DNA of 64,000 nt. Source: Tetrahymena elliotti 4EA (lineage: Eukaryota; Ciliophora; Oligohymenophorea; Hymenostomatida; Tetrahymenidae). The position numbers were made by a program, and so were the translations under genes. Below the pieces are notes generated by a model. It did not search any database. It saw nothing but the letters and a program-made list of their open reading frames with translations, and was not told the DNA's origin. Location of the stretch: assembly GCA_000231825.2 (NCBI GenBank), contig JH720349.1:1-64000 (forward strand), in the 5' to 3' direction. Shown piece by piece: positions 1 through 13,000 of the stretch. Each line of letters starts with the position of its first letter. Within the stretch, counting starts at the first letter, position 1.

Positions 1-167
1 AATTTGATCTAAAGAATTTAAGAAAAATTCTAATGGAAAAAAGTATTATAATTTTCTTTAAAAATTTAAAATATTTCTGCTTAAAAAAAGCTCTTTTTTG
101 ATTTAATTTTATCAAAAATCTTATCAAAATTATTAAATTATTCATAAACTTAGGGACTTAATAGAAA
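1..167. other. AT-rich upstream region of the first gene
   Basis: No coding sequence is visible. It probably holds the promoter and 5' UTR of the Kelch/BTB gene, whose ATG follows an A-rich context typical of ciliate starts. No motif could be assigned. Confidence 0.4.
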
Positions 168-3014
168 ATGATTGAAGAGTTTCTACATGAAAATACATGG
201 ATTAAATTATAGGCAGAAGGAGATATACCTTGTGCAAGAACAGGACATAGTGCTTGTTCATACAAAAACGAAAGTATGTACATTTTTGGTGGTTATTCTG
301 ATGAAAGAGCCCTAAATGATATGTATAAATTCAACATAATATCTAAAGTAAAGTCAAAAATAAATTTATTAAATGAAAATCAAATTTATCCAAATTATTA
401 CAAATTATTAATAAGACATGGGAAAAGATTGAGTATCAAAACTCGATAAGTGAGATACCTTCTGGTAAATTGAAAATGTTCATTTATTTTTAAAATATAT
501 GATATTTTTAATAATTAGGTAGAGCTTCTGCATAGCTTTGTGCTTATTCTGAAATGGGTAAGTTATATTTGTTTGGAGGAACAGGAATGGAAGTTCATGA
601 ACACTCAACAAAGTAATATTCATATTATTTTTGAATTTAATTTTTATACTTAGATATAAATTTTAGTGATTTATTTGAGTTTGATGTTAATTAAAAGACA
701 TGGAGAGTTATTGAGACTGGAAAAAATAGTCCTTGTGAAAGATATGGACATTCTATGACACTACATAATAAGTATAGTATAAAAATAAAGAATTATTTTA
801 ATAATATTTCATAAAACTATAGTTTTCTAATTCTTTTTGGAGGTGCTAGAATAGTTAAGTAAGCAAATAAATTTGTTTGTGAGTACTTAAATGATTTATG
901 GATGCTCTCACTACTTGATAAAAATTGGAGAAAAATAACTCCTGGAGGCACTCTCCCCTCTCCAAGATACAGATAAGAAATAGTCATTCACAATAATGGA
1001 TTATATCTAATAGGAGGTGGTACAACAAATGAGAGATTTAGCTCAATTTTCAAATATGAATTTTCATAAAATTAATGGGCATAAGTGAATTTAGCCAATT
1101 AAAATGCAAACAATAAGTAATTCAATTTTCTTCAATTTTAAATCAATTTCTTTCTAATTTTAATTTATTTATTATCAGAAAAGATTTACTGTTTAAAGGT
1201 CGTATGGGTCATATTTGTATTTTAGACAATGAAGAAATCCTGCTATATGGAGTAATAAATAAATATCTTTCAGATGTTAATTTACACATTAATTTTAGGG
1301 AGTAGATGATGCTGTAAATACAGAACCATTAAGCTATTCACTAGAGAAAAGACTGTGGAGAAAGATTTACATAAAAGGGTAAAAAGTTTATATTTAAGTA
1401 TAATTACATTTTTAAATAAAATATCTAAATTAAAAAAGGAAGCATCCTAAGCCAAGAGAGTTTTTTAGTGGGTGTAAATTTCACCATTCAATTATTATTT
1501 TTGGGGGTAGAGTTGGACAGAAAAAAGTAAACGATTTATATATATGGAATATTTCATGTCCAACACCTACTAAAAGACACTGTACTTTGAAATAAGAGAT
1601 GGTAAGATTAATAATAATGTTTTCTTTGTTTGGTTAATTTATTATTTTTTAAATTAGTTGTAGCTTTTTTACAGTTCAGAGAATTAAGGAGATTGGAATA
1701 TCACTTGTAAAAAAGAGAACAAAATTATATCTGCTCATTCTTATATTATTAAGCATCGTTCTAATAAATTTTATGAAAGCTTAAAGCAATCAAACTTATA
1801 ATTCGAAGGTAGTCCAAAGTTGCTAACTAATATTTTGCATTTTATATATTGTGGTGAAGTTAATTTTACCAAAATAAATCCAGAAATTGTAACAGATTTA
1901 ATTGATTATAGCATAAGTTCAGAAATGAAATATTTTTTTAGATTAATTATTTTACACTGCTTAGTTACTTCAAAAAATTAGGTATTTAATTAATCATTCA
2001 AAATAAAAAATTGTATACCTTTTTCTTTAGTAAGAGATAGATATATTAGATGGAATACTAAGGAGTCTCTAAAATAAGTGTAATGAAGCTTAAAATCCTT
2101 TTTTAAAGAGTTTACTTAATTGGATGGACTTGAGAAGAAGTAATTAGTATTTAAGTTAAGTTTAAATTAATTTAGTTTAAATTATTAGACATAAAGCAAA
2201 ATCAGTCATCTCAGTCAACACCTTCTAGTAGAAATTTAAATAGAAGAGAGAGTGATATAAATGGAGAGATTTTCAAACATTTAAATAGCTTTTAATAGTC
2301 ATTCGATTCTGTATTAAATCTGAACACTGCTCTTTATTATTCAGATTTTAATTAATTAAGATTAGATTCAGAATCATCAAACTTTTCTTTTTTTCACGAA
2401 AATAAGCAATATAAAGTTCACACAGCAATACTTGTAAATTTTTTTATTTTTTTAATCTTTGATTAAAATAATTTTTAAATTATTAAAGTCAGCAAGGTGT
2501 GGTTATTTTGAAAGCTATTTTAATGTGTAAAATCTTTTGTCTTAACAAAATGAAATGGTGATTTAGCCATTTTTAACTCATTCCAACTCATAGCTATTAG
2601 ATTTCTTTATCTTTTACTTGTATAATGGAATGGAAGCTTTTAGTAAGTTTAAGCTTTCTACAGAAAATCTTATCAAACTTCTCGATATAACTAATTACTT
2701 TATGATTAAAAGTCCTACATTCAATTATTTGATAGAAAATGCGATATTTAATGAAGGAATCACATTAGAAAATTGTTTAAAGACTTTACAAGTAAGTTTT
2801 AAATTAATTAATATTAATAGAAATATTATTAAATAATTAGTTTGCTGAATAATTTAATGCCATCTTTCTCAGAAGCAAAATTCTTTCCTTTATGGTTCAA
2901 AATATGTCTAAAGTGCTTAAACTTTATGAAAAAGATTTACTCTCTATGAGCCCACACTTTTTAGTAGAAATGCTAAGAATGCAGAATGACTAGATTATTT
3001 CTTATCATTTATGA
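168..3014 (+). CDS. Kelch-repeat protein with two BTB domains (LZTR1-like)
   Basis: Read with TAA/TAG as Gln, the first ATG in the A-rich context opens a frame of several exons ending at TGA 3012-3014. The N-terminal half has about six Kelch blades, visible as repeats such as GHSACSYKNESMYIFGG, KLYLFGG, LILFGG, GLYLIGGG and IIIFGG, each followed by a Tyr/Trp strand. This predicts a beta-propeller for protein binding. After about 1700 come two BTB-like segments: one with GDWNITCKKENKIISAHSYI and a second with KVHTAILV...GYFESYF, followed by a helical BACK-like tail. Kelch plus two BTB is the arrangement of LZTR1, a substrate adaptor of cullin-3 ubiquitin ligases; that role is inferred. Introns are short and AT-rich, for example near 350-410 and 2435-2490. 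Exon edges are approximate. Confidence 0.8.
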
Positions 3015-3747
3015 ATTAATCTAACTTATTTATTAAAAGTCTTTAATTTTTTAAGAAAAGTGCAGTATTTAATTCAGTGACAAAAATTATTTGAATGTTT
3101 TTGGATTAATGTTTTTATTTTAAAAACGAAAAAGATGATTTTGGTTGAAAAATATTATTCATTGATTAAGCAGATTAATATCTATTTAAATAATTAAAAA
3201 AAAAAATTTACATATTACTTTAACAAATAAGTGGAAATCATTTAAAAATAATAAATATTCTGTTTTTTATTTGTCAAATGCATTTTCTAATTAATTAATG
3301 GATTAAAACAATGCTAAATAAATAATGATGCAATAATTAATTGTATAATAACAACCATTAATCAAACATTACTACCATAAAAAATAAATTTATTATAACC
3401 AAAATGAATAAATTTTATTTAAAAAGTATATGATTTTCCATTTAAAGATATCAAACGAAAATAAAGATAGATAGTAAGGATATATGTATATGCATGTATG
3501 TATGTATGTAGCAATCTCAGATTTTTCATAACATGGTTGGATAGATTAATATATTTTTCTAAGTGTACCAGAATAATACAATAAAGTTCAATAAAATTGT
3601 AATTCTGTCTCATTTTTGGAATATCTCTATCTTTTTATTCTATCTTTAGAATTAAACTTTGGTAGTTTTATTTGTAAATAGCTAATTTATTCAGTAAAAA
3701 TGGGATGATCATAATTAGAATGAAAGTAGATTAGTAAAGCTCATTGA
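3015..3747. other. Convergent intergenic region
   Basis: This 0.7 kb AT-rich stretch lies between the 3' ends of two convergent genes and should contain both 3' UTRs. Apart from a short tetranucleotide repeat near 3500 I see nothing in it. Confidence 0.5.
3494..3510. repeat. Short TATG microsatellite
   Basis: About four tandem TATG units lie in the 3' flank of the granule-lattice gene. It is a simple repeat with no evident function. Confidence 0.7.
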
Positions 3748-5346
3748 TCAAAATCCTTAAGGAGCATTACCACCTTCTTCACCGTTAATAAAATCGATGT
3801 TAGGTATTTATCTGTCAGTGTAGGTAGCATCTTCATCGAATACTTAGTTATCTAAATAATCATCAGTACGGCCCTTGAAATCATCACCTTCAGCGTAAAG
3901 AGTTGTTTCATATTCAGCAATAATTTCATTGAATAAATCAACTTATCCTGAGAGGTCATTAAACTTCTTATCGTAATCTGCTTATCTTTGTTATATTTCA
4001 TTTTGAAGAGTTTAGAGTTAGGACTTTAAGGCGTCTTGATCAGATCTGCATTAAGAGGCAGCTTCTTGTTCATTGTGAAGCTATGCTTGTAAAGCGACAA
4101 GTTATTTTTGAGCTTTAGCAAGTTCCTTTTCATAAGCTTTGATTTCTTTCAAAGCACTGTTCTTGTAGTTAGCAAGAGTAACAGAAGCAGCAATTTCATC
4201 ATCAATGGATTACTTAATATTGGCTTAGATCTTGGCTTATAATTCGTTAAGGATATCAAGAAGTTCTTGTTTGTAAAGTTACCAGTTCTTTCTCTTTCCT
4301 GTAGTGAAATCATCCAAATCAATATCTCCCTTATTATTATCAACGTGTCCAGTACCAATTTCTTCTTCTATTAAAATATAGGTAAAATAATATTAAAAAT
4401 AAATTTTAAATTCTATTTAAATATCATTCAAAAATTGTCGATCAATCTGACAGACAACAAACAGAATTTTATTTATTCTCCAAAAATATTTTAATTCAGC
4501 TGATAATTCAAAATAGTTAATTTCCTTATTTATATTTTATTGCTCTATTTCACTCAAAATCATTGATTAAACCATTAACTATTCATTTTTATATGCTTGG
4601 ATTTAGAAAGCAACTAGAATTCCTAAATTTAAATTCATTTTCAATAAAATTTAGCATTTTTAATTTATTGCTTCTCATTTTTAACATTTTTGAATTAAAG
4701 CCTTTTATTTAAATTCTTTAAAAATAATACCAGTTCTATCAGTAGTTGAGAAATCGACATCAACTTTGTAATCATCTGAAAAATCTTTTTATAATAACAA
4801 GATTTTATTGAAGTCGTGTGCGTGGTAGGCAATTAAGAATGATTAGAATTATTTGTTAAGCTTTTTCATTTGAACAAAATCGAAAGAATCCTTTTTTTCT
4901 ATGGCAGCTTTGATAAATTCTAACAAGCTCAAGGCAACCTTTTCTCTTTAGATATGATCAAGGAATGCCTTATTAAGCTCACATCTTCTATTAAGTAAAT
5001 CGTTTAAAGTTTTGGTGATATCAGCTATTTTTTATTCTAGCCATGGAATGTAAGCACCAATTTCTTCAAGGTCATGCTAAGTTTGGTCTCTAGCTTTTTC
5101 GTGTGCAGAACATTCAGAATCCTTGGAATTAATTGAGTTTATTAATTAATCTTCTGATTCTTTTAATCCTTCACTTACTACTGCCCATCCCTTTTGTAAA
5201 TTGTACAAAGCTAATGCAGTATCATCCCTTAAACCTGTTAAGGCTTCGAGGGCATTATCAATTTCATAAGTTGCTTCTACTTCTGCTTCAGCAGCCATTA
5301 TACACCCAAATAATAATGCGAGGGTGACAATAACAGATAAGCGCAT
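3748..5346 (-). CDS. Granule lattice (GRL) family secretory protein
   Basis: The ATG at 5346 begins a clear signal peptide (MRLSVIVTLALLFGCIMAAEA). Two exons, 4731-5346 and 3748-4367, join in phase across a 363-nt intron with GT...AG ends and give 411 residues ending NAPQGF and TGA. The mature protein is acidic and strongly alpha-helical: heptad-like helices (for example EKELAKAQKQLVALQAQL), a Trp/Cys-bearing N-terminal half, and a C-terminal half with an isolated cysteine (ASQCRSDQDALK) and an acidic tail. This is the pattern of Tetrahymena Grl proproteins, which enter mucocysts (dense-core granules), are proteolytically processed, and form the crystalline core that expands on secretion. Family assignment rests on recognised layout and sequence feel; I cannot say which Grl paralogue it is. 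Expression of this family is usually induced together, but no promoter motif was recognised. Confidence 0.75.
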
Positions 5347-6379
5347 TCTTTTCTTTTGTGATTATGTTTTTAATTATCAATATATAGATAAATGACTATA
5401 AATTTACGTTTCCTTTTATTTTTGTGTTTTGCCTTATTTTTGTTTCAAATTTCCTTTGCAATATCAATAGAAAAGTAAAATCTTATACTTTTTGTTTTTG
5501 ATTATTTTCTTTTTCTTATCTTTCTTTTACTTTATATTCAAAAACCAAAAAAAAACTCACTTTCCTATCATTCCCTATTTATCAATCGTTATTAAAAACG
5601 TCTTCTTTTAATATCCATCCCTCATATTGATTTCTACATTCAAAAAACGAATAAAATCAAATCTAATTATTGCAGTATCCAGCCATTTATATATTTATTT
5701 TATACTAGAATTTTGTTTTTCTCATTTTTCATAAAATATTTTCATTTCTTTTTTTTTTTATTTTTTCTCTTTGTTAAAATAACATTTTAACTTATCAAAA
5801 AATAATCAAAGTTAATTGTTTAATTGATTGATTCAATTATTAATCATGTTGAAACAAACATCCTAATTTTTAAAGTATTTTGTTTTCTTAATTAAATCTC
5901 AAATTTGATTTTGTAATAAACAATTATTAGTTTTACCAAAAGGCTCCCTTCAAATCCATTAAAAATCAAATGTATAATAAAATATAATTGAACTTTTAAT
6001 AATTCTAAATTAATTAAGTAGAAATAATTTAATTTTGAAAAAAATAAATAAAACATTATTTTCTTTTTGAGTTTTTTTAATTTAACAATTTTACAAAAAA
6101 ATAATATTATCTGAAATAGTATTTACAATTTTTTTGAGAAAAATATTTCTAATTTTTTTATAAATTAATTTCAAAACATTACCAATTTAATATAAAAAAT
6201 CAATAATTATAAATGGATGGCAATACACTTTTTTTCATTCTTTTTAGATCTAAAAAAAATAAAAAAAATAAATTTATTTGATAATAAATCCAAAATATAT
6301 TTTTTCACTTTAAATTTTGAATTATTTAAAATATATTTTGTGTTGAATTATATTTTTGATAGTGTGAAATAGTAAATTT

Positions 6380-6437
6380 GGTTACATTACCCTACCCCTA
6401 TGTATTATTGGAGTGAGTAACAGCAACAGGAGGTTTA
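6380..6437. other. GC-richer island of unknown nature
   Basis: About 43% G+C by eye over 58 bases, in surroundings near 20%. It includes a C-rich run (CCCTACCCC) and a GGAG...GGAGG cluster. It could be a fragment of an unannotated exon, a small RNA or a regulatory site; no reading frame is convincing. Confidence 0.35.
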
Positions 6438-6957
6438 ATCTAAATATTATTTTAATTTGATCATCCTAAAAATAGAAAAATTTATCAAAAATACTAATAA
6501 AATAATATAATTTTCCATTCTTATTAATATTCTTCGGTTTTGAATATATGTAATCAATTAAACTAAAAAAAAATGCTGATAAAATTACATTATTATAAAA
6601 AATCAAATAATTTTATTCTAATGATTTTATTTATTAAATCTAGTGAAATTGATTAAAAATGCCTTTGATCAGTCAGTCAGTATCTTCAAATAATTTTACA
6701 TTAAAATCTTCTTCAAAAACATACATTTTACTTGAAATTAAAAAGTAAATAATATTAGATTTATTAGGTGAAAGATAAATGAAGTTTATAATTTTAAAAT
6801 ACAAAATGAAATGAATAAAATTGATTATGGGAAAAAATATTTTATATGTATGAATGAATGATATACTACTCCACAAACATCAAACAAATAACTTTCTTTA
6901 TAGATCTTTTTGACTCATTAAAAAAAATGTATAAGATGCCTAACTAATTCAGCTAAT

Positions 6958-6971
6958 TAGTATAATGGTTA
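6958..6971 (+). promoter_or_regulatory. Solitary tRNA A-box-like segment
   Basis: The 14 bases TAGTATAATGGTTA match the D-arm of eukaryotic tRNA-Gln/Glu and fit the pol III A-box consensus TRGYNNARNGG. No B box (GGTTCRANTCC) or paired acceptor stem follows, so this is not a complete tRNA gene. It may be a decayed tRNA or chance. Confidence 0.3.
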
Positions 6972-7108
6972 TATTTGGTTGTACTCTAAAAAATAAATTA
7001 TTAGATAATAATATGAATGAATTAATAGGCTAATTTTGTTTTATTTGTTTTATTTTATTTATTACTAGCTTTTTCTTTTTTATTACAATTTATGTTCTGT
7101 TCTTCTCT

Positions 7109-9348
7109 TCACTTTTAGGCAAACTTTTTATAGGCTTCTGCGTTTCTTGCCAATATTTGCTAATTAAATTATTTTAAATTGATTCATTTTTTTATTTCTA
7201 AATTAATTTTTCTAAATTTACATCTATAGGTCCAAGTAAACGCTTGAAGGCTAATCTATCTAAAGTGGCAAGCTTAACATCGCTCTATTTATTTTTAAAA
7301 TAGTTTTAATTACTTCTATCTAAAAAATCTTTTATTTTAATTAATTACTGTGCACTTAATAGTAGCTTGTCTAGGTACATTTTTGATTAAGGCTAATTCA
7401 CCAAAGTAATCACCACTTTGATATTCTTTTACAACTTCAGGTTCTTTACCTATAATATAATTAGCACAAGTTAATAACTACAATTTAACTTTGGAATAAT
7501 GTCATACCAGGCTTTAATTATTTTAATGCTTATAACGTTCCCTCTTCAATCATGTAGAAATCGTCACCATTTTCACCCTTTTTAATTTTTAAAATTCACA
7601 TCAACAACTATTAAAAAATAAATAATTCTATTACTTCCTTGACAACAAGCTAATCTTTTTTAAAAGTAACTGTTTTAAGAGCATCTCCAATTTTGTTTCT
7701 CTCATAAGGATCCATTTCTTTGAGAATTTCAATTTTTTTTAAGAATTCTTCATATTTTTCTCTTTTTTTAGCAGCAGCATCCTTGACTATATTATTAAAT
7801 GTATCTCTGTCTAATGAGTATAAAACTGAATTAGTTTAAGCTTAAATAGTGGCAGCACGAGGTGTATTGTAAAGCAAAGCGAGTTCACCAAAGGACTCAC
7901 CAGGTTTATATACCTTCAAGAAAGTAGGAGGATCACCCTTTTTAAAGACTTTTTCACATTTAAGTTCACCTTCATCTACTACATACAACACATCACCATC
8001 TTCTCCTTACTTTATGACATACTCATCCTTTCTGTTTTTATTTATTAATAGAATAATTTAAAATAAAATTTGTTAAATTAAGTAACAGAATTCTAATATG
8101 AGTTAGACTTTCTTTATTTTTATTTGTTTTGATTTTCAAATTCAATAGGCCCTTTGTTAGCTCTCAATAAATTAAATTGATTTGAACCTTAATGTAAGTC
8201 AGAAAAATTAAAGAATTTTTTTAATTGTGAAATAAAATTTAAAAATAGGCTAAATATGATATTATGGCATTAATTTTAAATTTATTTGTTTGTCATCATC
8301 GTTTTATTTTCATTAAATAAATTTTACATTCTATTTAAAAAATTAAGTTTGCAAAAAAATCAGCAATCTTATCGTTATATTTTTACTGGAATCAATCAAT
8401 CTGTACTCTAAGAGCATCAAATAAAATTTAATCTAATGCTTGTTAACAATTGCTTATCATAAGCAATAATTAATTCTATTACTTATAAGTAGAATTTTCT
8501 AATATATTTTTAAATTGATAGATGTGATGAATGATGTTTTTATGCTACGCCAAAAGATTGTCAAACAAAACAAAAAATGTTAAATATGTTGAAAAGTCTA
8601 GTTTAATTACCCAAATTTTTTCTCTTCCATAGCATCGATAACAATCTTTCTCTCACTCTCGTCTAGGGCAGAGAACATAAATGCTTCGCTCAAACGCTTT
8701 GTAATTCTTTATACTATTTCTGGCTTTTTCTAAACAACTTTAGGTTTGAAAGCTTTCTTCTAGTTAAATTAACCAAAAGCTTCAGCAGAAACTGAAGAAC
8801 GACCAGTTGGCTTCTTTCCCTTTGATTCATCCTTTTCTTTTGCAGTTGGTAAATCATCAACATAGTCATCTTCATTATCATCTTCGTCACTACTAGCTTT
8901 TTCTTCATCATCTTAATGTTAGTGGTGTTTGTGAGCTCCAGCCTTTTTATAAATTAGAAATTGTTTTTGTAAATGAACTCAAGCTAATAAATGTAAATGA
9001 AGTAGTTATTGATTTTATAGTGAGGAAAGCTATTATTAAAATATAATTTACATGAGCAGCTGCGATTCCACCTTCACTTTACTTTTTTTGGAGCCAGCTA
9101 ATTAAAAAGGGGATCTATTTTATATTTTTAAAAGAAGAGTTAGGTCGAAAAAGGATTGATTAATGTATTTGATTATTTTTTTAGAATTTGTATTCTCATG
9201 CATTAAAATCTAAAAATGGAAAATAATCCTAAAGAAGGTAATTAAATACAGGGTCACTAGGTCTTGACTATAAAATATCAACAAGCATCTTCTCCAAGAG
9301 AGGATGGAGCTTCTCGTTGACATAATTTTCGTATTATTTTTTATCCAT
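7109..9348 (-). CDS. cAMP-dependent protein kinase regulatory subunit
   Basis: Eight exons (9250-9348, 9052-9114, 8611-8942, 7635-8031, 7508-7577, 7349-7449, 7222-7284, 7109-7159) join in phase to 391 residues. Residues about 5-45 form an RII-type dimerisation/docking helix pair (NEKLHPLLEKML...SDPIPFLISWLQKK). An acidic linker follows, then the inhibitor site GRSSVSAEAFG at about 101-111, which occupies the catalytic cleft of PKA in the family. Two cyclic-nucleotide-binding domains follow, each with an intact phosphate-binding cassette: GESFGELALLYNTPRAA and GDYFGELALIKNVPRQA. The Glu and Arg that hold cAMP are present in both. The C-terminus (GPIDQILARNAEAYKKF) is a typical terminal helix. 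It should sequester the catalytic subunit until cAMP rises. The site lacks the common P-3 Arg, having Gly instead. The ATG at 9348 directly precedes the docking domain. Confidence 0.92.
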
Positions 9349-10059
9349 TTGATTTGTATTTGAGGAATAGCAATATTATATTTGAATTTATTTACTGTTA
9401 TCCTTATTACCTAAATTATTTTTGTTGGTTGATTTAGATAAGACTTAAATTTATTTATTTTATTTATTTATTCATTATTAAAAAAGAAGAAGCAATAGTT
9501 TTTCTTTTTCTACATACTCACTTTATTAATGAATGCACAAACAATATATATTTCCCAAATTCAATTTCAGAAAATTTAACAGCAGCATGACTATCTATCA
9601 ATTTATTTATTTATCTAGTAGAGAAGTCTTTTTATATTTAACATTTCATAGCATTTATTTAATTGAAAAATAACATATTTAAATTCCATTTATGCTGGGT
9701 TTTTTATTTATTTGTTAATTTTTATTATCACTCAAAACAAGCAAACAAACATAAAAACTTTTCGCATACAAAATAATTTAAATTATCATATGATAATCTA
9801 AATAATTTCATTTATTTCTCTTAAGCAAATTTTATTCATATTTTTTCAAACAACTAATTAAATAACTTATTTCTTTGATAAAACTCTAGCAAAAAGAATT
9901 CTTTCTTAAGACTTTATTTATATTTTATTTTTTAAATAGTTAAAAATTTATTTTTTTATTCAACTATGTATTTTTTTTTAATAATAATAATATTATTTAA
10001 GAAAGTCCTCTAATAAAATATTATTTTATCTAATAAATATATATACAATATTATTTTGA
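9349..10059. other. AT-rich intergenic region
   Basis: The 0.7 kb between the PKA regulatory-subunit start and the TBC gene end contains TTTATTTATT-type runs and no supported coding sequence. It should include the promoter of the former and the 3' UTR of the latter. Confidence 0.5.
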
Positions 10060-13000
10060 TCAGTACCTTTTCATCATAAATTATTTTTTTTCTGGGTCAT
10101 ACGATTCCAGCATTGAATTAATAAAGTTGCTATCAATATTAACATTTTTAGAGTATTTGATTAGCAATTCCCACTAATCTTACTAATCAAATTTATAATT
10201 GTCTTGTGTCAAAATCATCAACATCTCTCCCATATCTTACTAGAAGAGCATATCTTTGTTGTAGCATAGAAAGGCTATAACTAGTTTATAAAACATGAGC
10301 CAACCTTCTTCTAAAAGTTCCGTAATTAAAATAGTCTTTTGTTTTATAGTTTTTGATAAAATGGATTTATTTTTATTTAAAAAAACAAAATTTTACTAGT
10401 TTCTGAGGAGTTAAAACAACGCCAAACAAAGAAAAAATCCATGGAGAAGTAAACATATCAAAAGTAATTTTTTATTAGCACTATTTATATTACAAATATT
10501 ATCAATAAAAATACCAAAATGTAATAAATGCTTTTAAATTAAATTAAAGAAGATGCTTATAATTTGCTTAATTCAGCTGAATTTTATTTTGAAAGAAATA
10601 AAATTTAATTAAGTAAAATAATTCACTATTTTTGTCATTTTATTCTATTTTGTCATTTGACATAATTTAATCTCTAATTTATTTCACAATCTTTAAAAAT
10701 CAAAAAATTAATCTGTTACCCAAAAATCAACAAATTTATTCAAAAAGAAACTACAATTAATTAACTAATTTTTATGGTTTTATTATTGTCTAAATGTTTT
10801 CAATAAAAATTAAAACTTTAGTTATTGAAATAAATTAAAAATTTTCTTATTTGCTCAAATTAAATAAAAAAGATAAGATAACTTCAATTATTTAAATAAA
10901 TTTTAAATTTCCTTATTTGCTCAAACTAAGGTTAATGATTAAGTAAAATTAAAATTGAAAAATATAATTCTTACAAAATGTGAATATAAATCTGGTAGAG
11001 TAGTCAAAGTTACAAAATCAATCAGCTAAATATGCTTTGAAAGTCCAGGAAGCTCTATTAGTAAAGTTTTATTTATTAATATAAAAGGATTATTATCTAT
11101 AATAGTAATTACTTGGCATATAAATGTCTCTCATTTCTAACTTTTCAAAAATGATTTGCATAATCCAAAAAGAAATATACTCTTCTGCATGGTATAGCAA
11201 ACTTGCTGCAATCATATTCATACCTTAAACGTATCCTATAAAAATGATAAATACATTATATAAATGAATATATTTGAGTAGAATTGATTTACCAACAACA
11301 GGGTCATATTTGGCTACTGTTTATAAAAGATTTCTAAGTGAATTAATATATTTCTCATTCTAAAACATTTCTAATTAAGGGAAAGTTCTTTGGAGATCTT
11401 TTTCAATTTGAAGCATGCAGGGTTCCATTTCAGGCAGATGTTGATTTTTTAAATCATCATATGTCTTTTTTAGTGATTCAAGCTCTCCTTTTTTATATTC
11501 TTTAAATAACCACTAATAGGCTTTTGAGCAAGTGGCATCTGATTTTAAATTTAAATCACAAGAGCAACCAATCCTATTTTAATAAATAAACAAATAAATA
11601 ATTGCCCACTAAACAATATAATATTACCTTGAATTAATTTTTTTCAAGTTGCTTTAAAAGAATTGCTAAGTTTTAGTAAAAAAATTATCTGAAATTTCTT
11701 TTATTTAATCAAAAAAATTAGTTTTGTCATTTTGTTAACTGATTTTTTCATAATTTAATGAATCAATATTATTGTTCGAATTGTTATAATTATTATTAGA
11801 CTAAGTTCTTAAAATTTCATTATTGATAGAACCTATATCTGATCTTCCTGTTTGAGAGTACACAGATCCTCTTTTTGATTTATAACTGTCTCTATCAAAA
11901 TGAGCTGGCTAAGGAAACTTAAAATTTTATTAAATTGGCTTATTTTAAGAACTACCAACTGAATTTAAATCAATATTATATTTATGGCTATTAGGACCTC
12001 CTCCTTACTAATCTCCTATATTTTTAGGAGCAATTTTATTGAGACTGCTGAGGTGAGTTTATGGTTTTTCAGCAGAGGCTTATCTTATTTTAAGTTAGGG
12101 TTTTGAATTTTCTTATACTTATTGAAGAGATTATTGATAAGAATTAGCTTTAATTTAACCTTGTTAAAGAACAGAAATATTTTTTTGCATTTATTTATTA
12201 TCAGGTTAAGTGCTTTCAGATTGAGTTGATTATTAGCTATCAAAATTAGCTTTATTTACTTTTGAATTTAATGATGGAGGCTACATTATACTTGGCTAGA
12301 AATTATTTTATTTTTATGTTTATTGTAACTATTAACCATTTTGGATTTCTTATTGATTTTATTATTAATTTTTTTCTGAATTTTTTAATGTTTAAAAATT
12401 TTTTTAAATGATTTGATAGGGAATAACCTTTAATTCTTGCTGTTTAATGTTAGTTACATTTTAATTTTGTAAATTATTTTATTCTTTTGAAGTTTAGTGT
12501 GTGTTTTCAAATTTATTTTACAAGTTAAGATTATTTGAAAAATTTTATGATTATTAGTAAAAATGTTTATTATTTAGTTCTTTTAATTCTTAGTTTTAAT
12601 TAATTTACTCATTATTTGAATTTATATGAAAACTTCTTCTTTCGTTGTGATTATTATAAAGATTATTTGGAATAGAAACAGGGTTAAATATTGATTTTGT
12701 TGCCTTATGAATAGGTCTCCCAAAATCAATTTTATTTATCAATTATGGTTTAGAAGCTTCCTAGTCACTTTTTTCTTATTTTTGCTACTCAACTTACTAA
12801 TTTGAGGATATTTTAAAGTCAATATTATTTAAGCTATCGAAGGTCTATAGAGTATTTTTATGATTTAGCTATTTAGGAGTAACAGATTAAATTATTTAAT
12901 TAGTGTTAGTATTTGAAGATTTACCCTATTTATTTTAATCTTAAGAAGCAAAATTATTTTTAAAAATTAAGTGATTCATTTTAAAATCATTAAAATGCTA

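Larger units (their letters stand above)
5347..7108. other. Long AT-rich intergenic region with a GC island
   Basis: The 1.76 kb between the start of the granule-lattice gene and the end of the PKA regulatory-subunit gene is mostly A/T runs. Two local features stand out: a GC-richer island at 6380-6437 and a tRNA A-box-like segment at 6958-6971. A 67-codon frame on the minus strand (6673-6876) ends in a polar, protein-like tail but is isolated and unproven. Confidence 0.5.
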
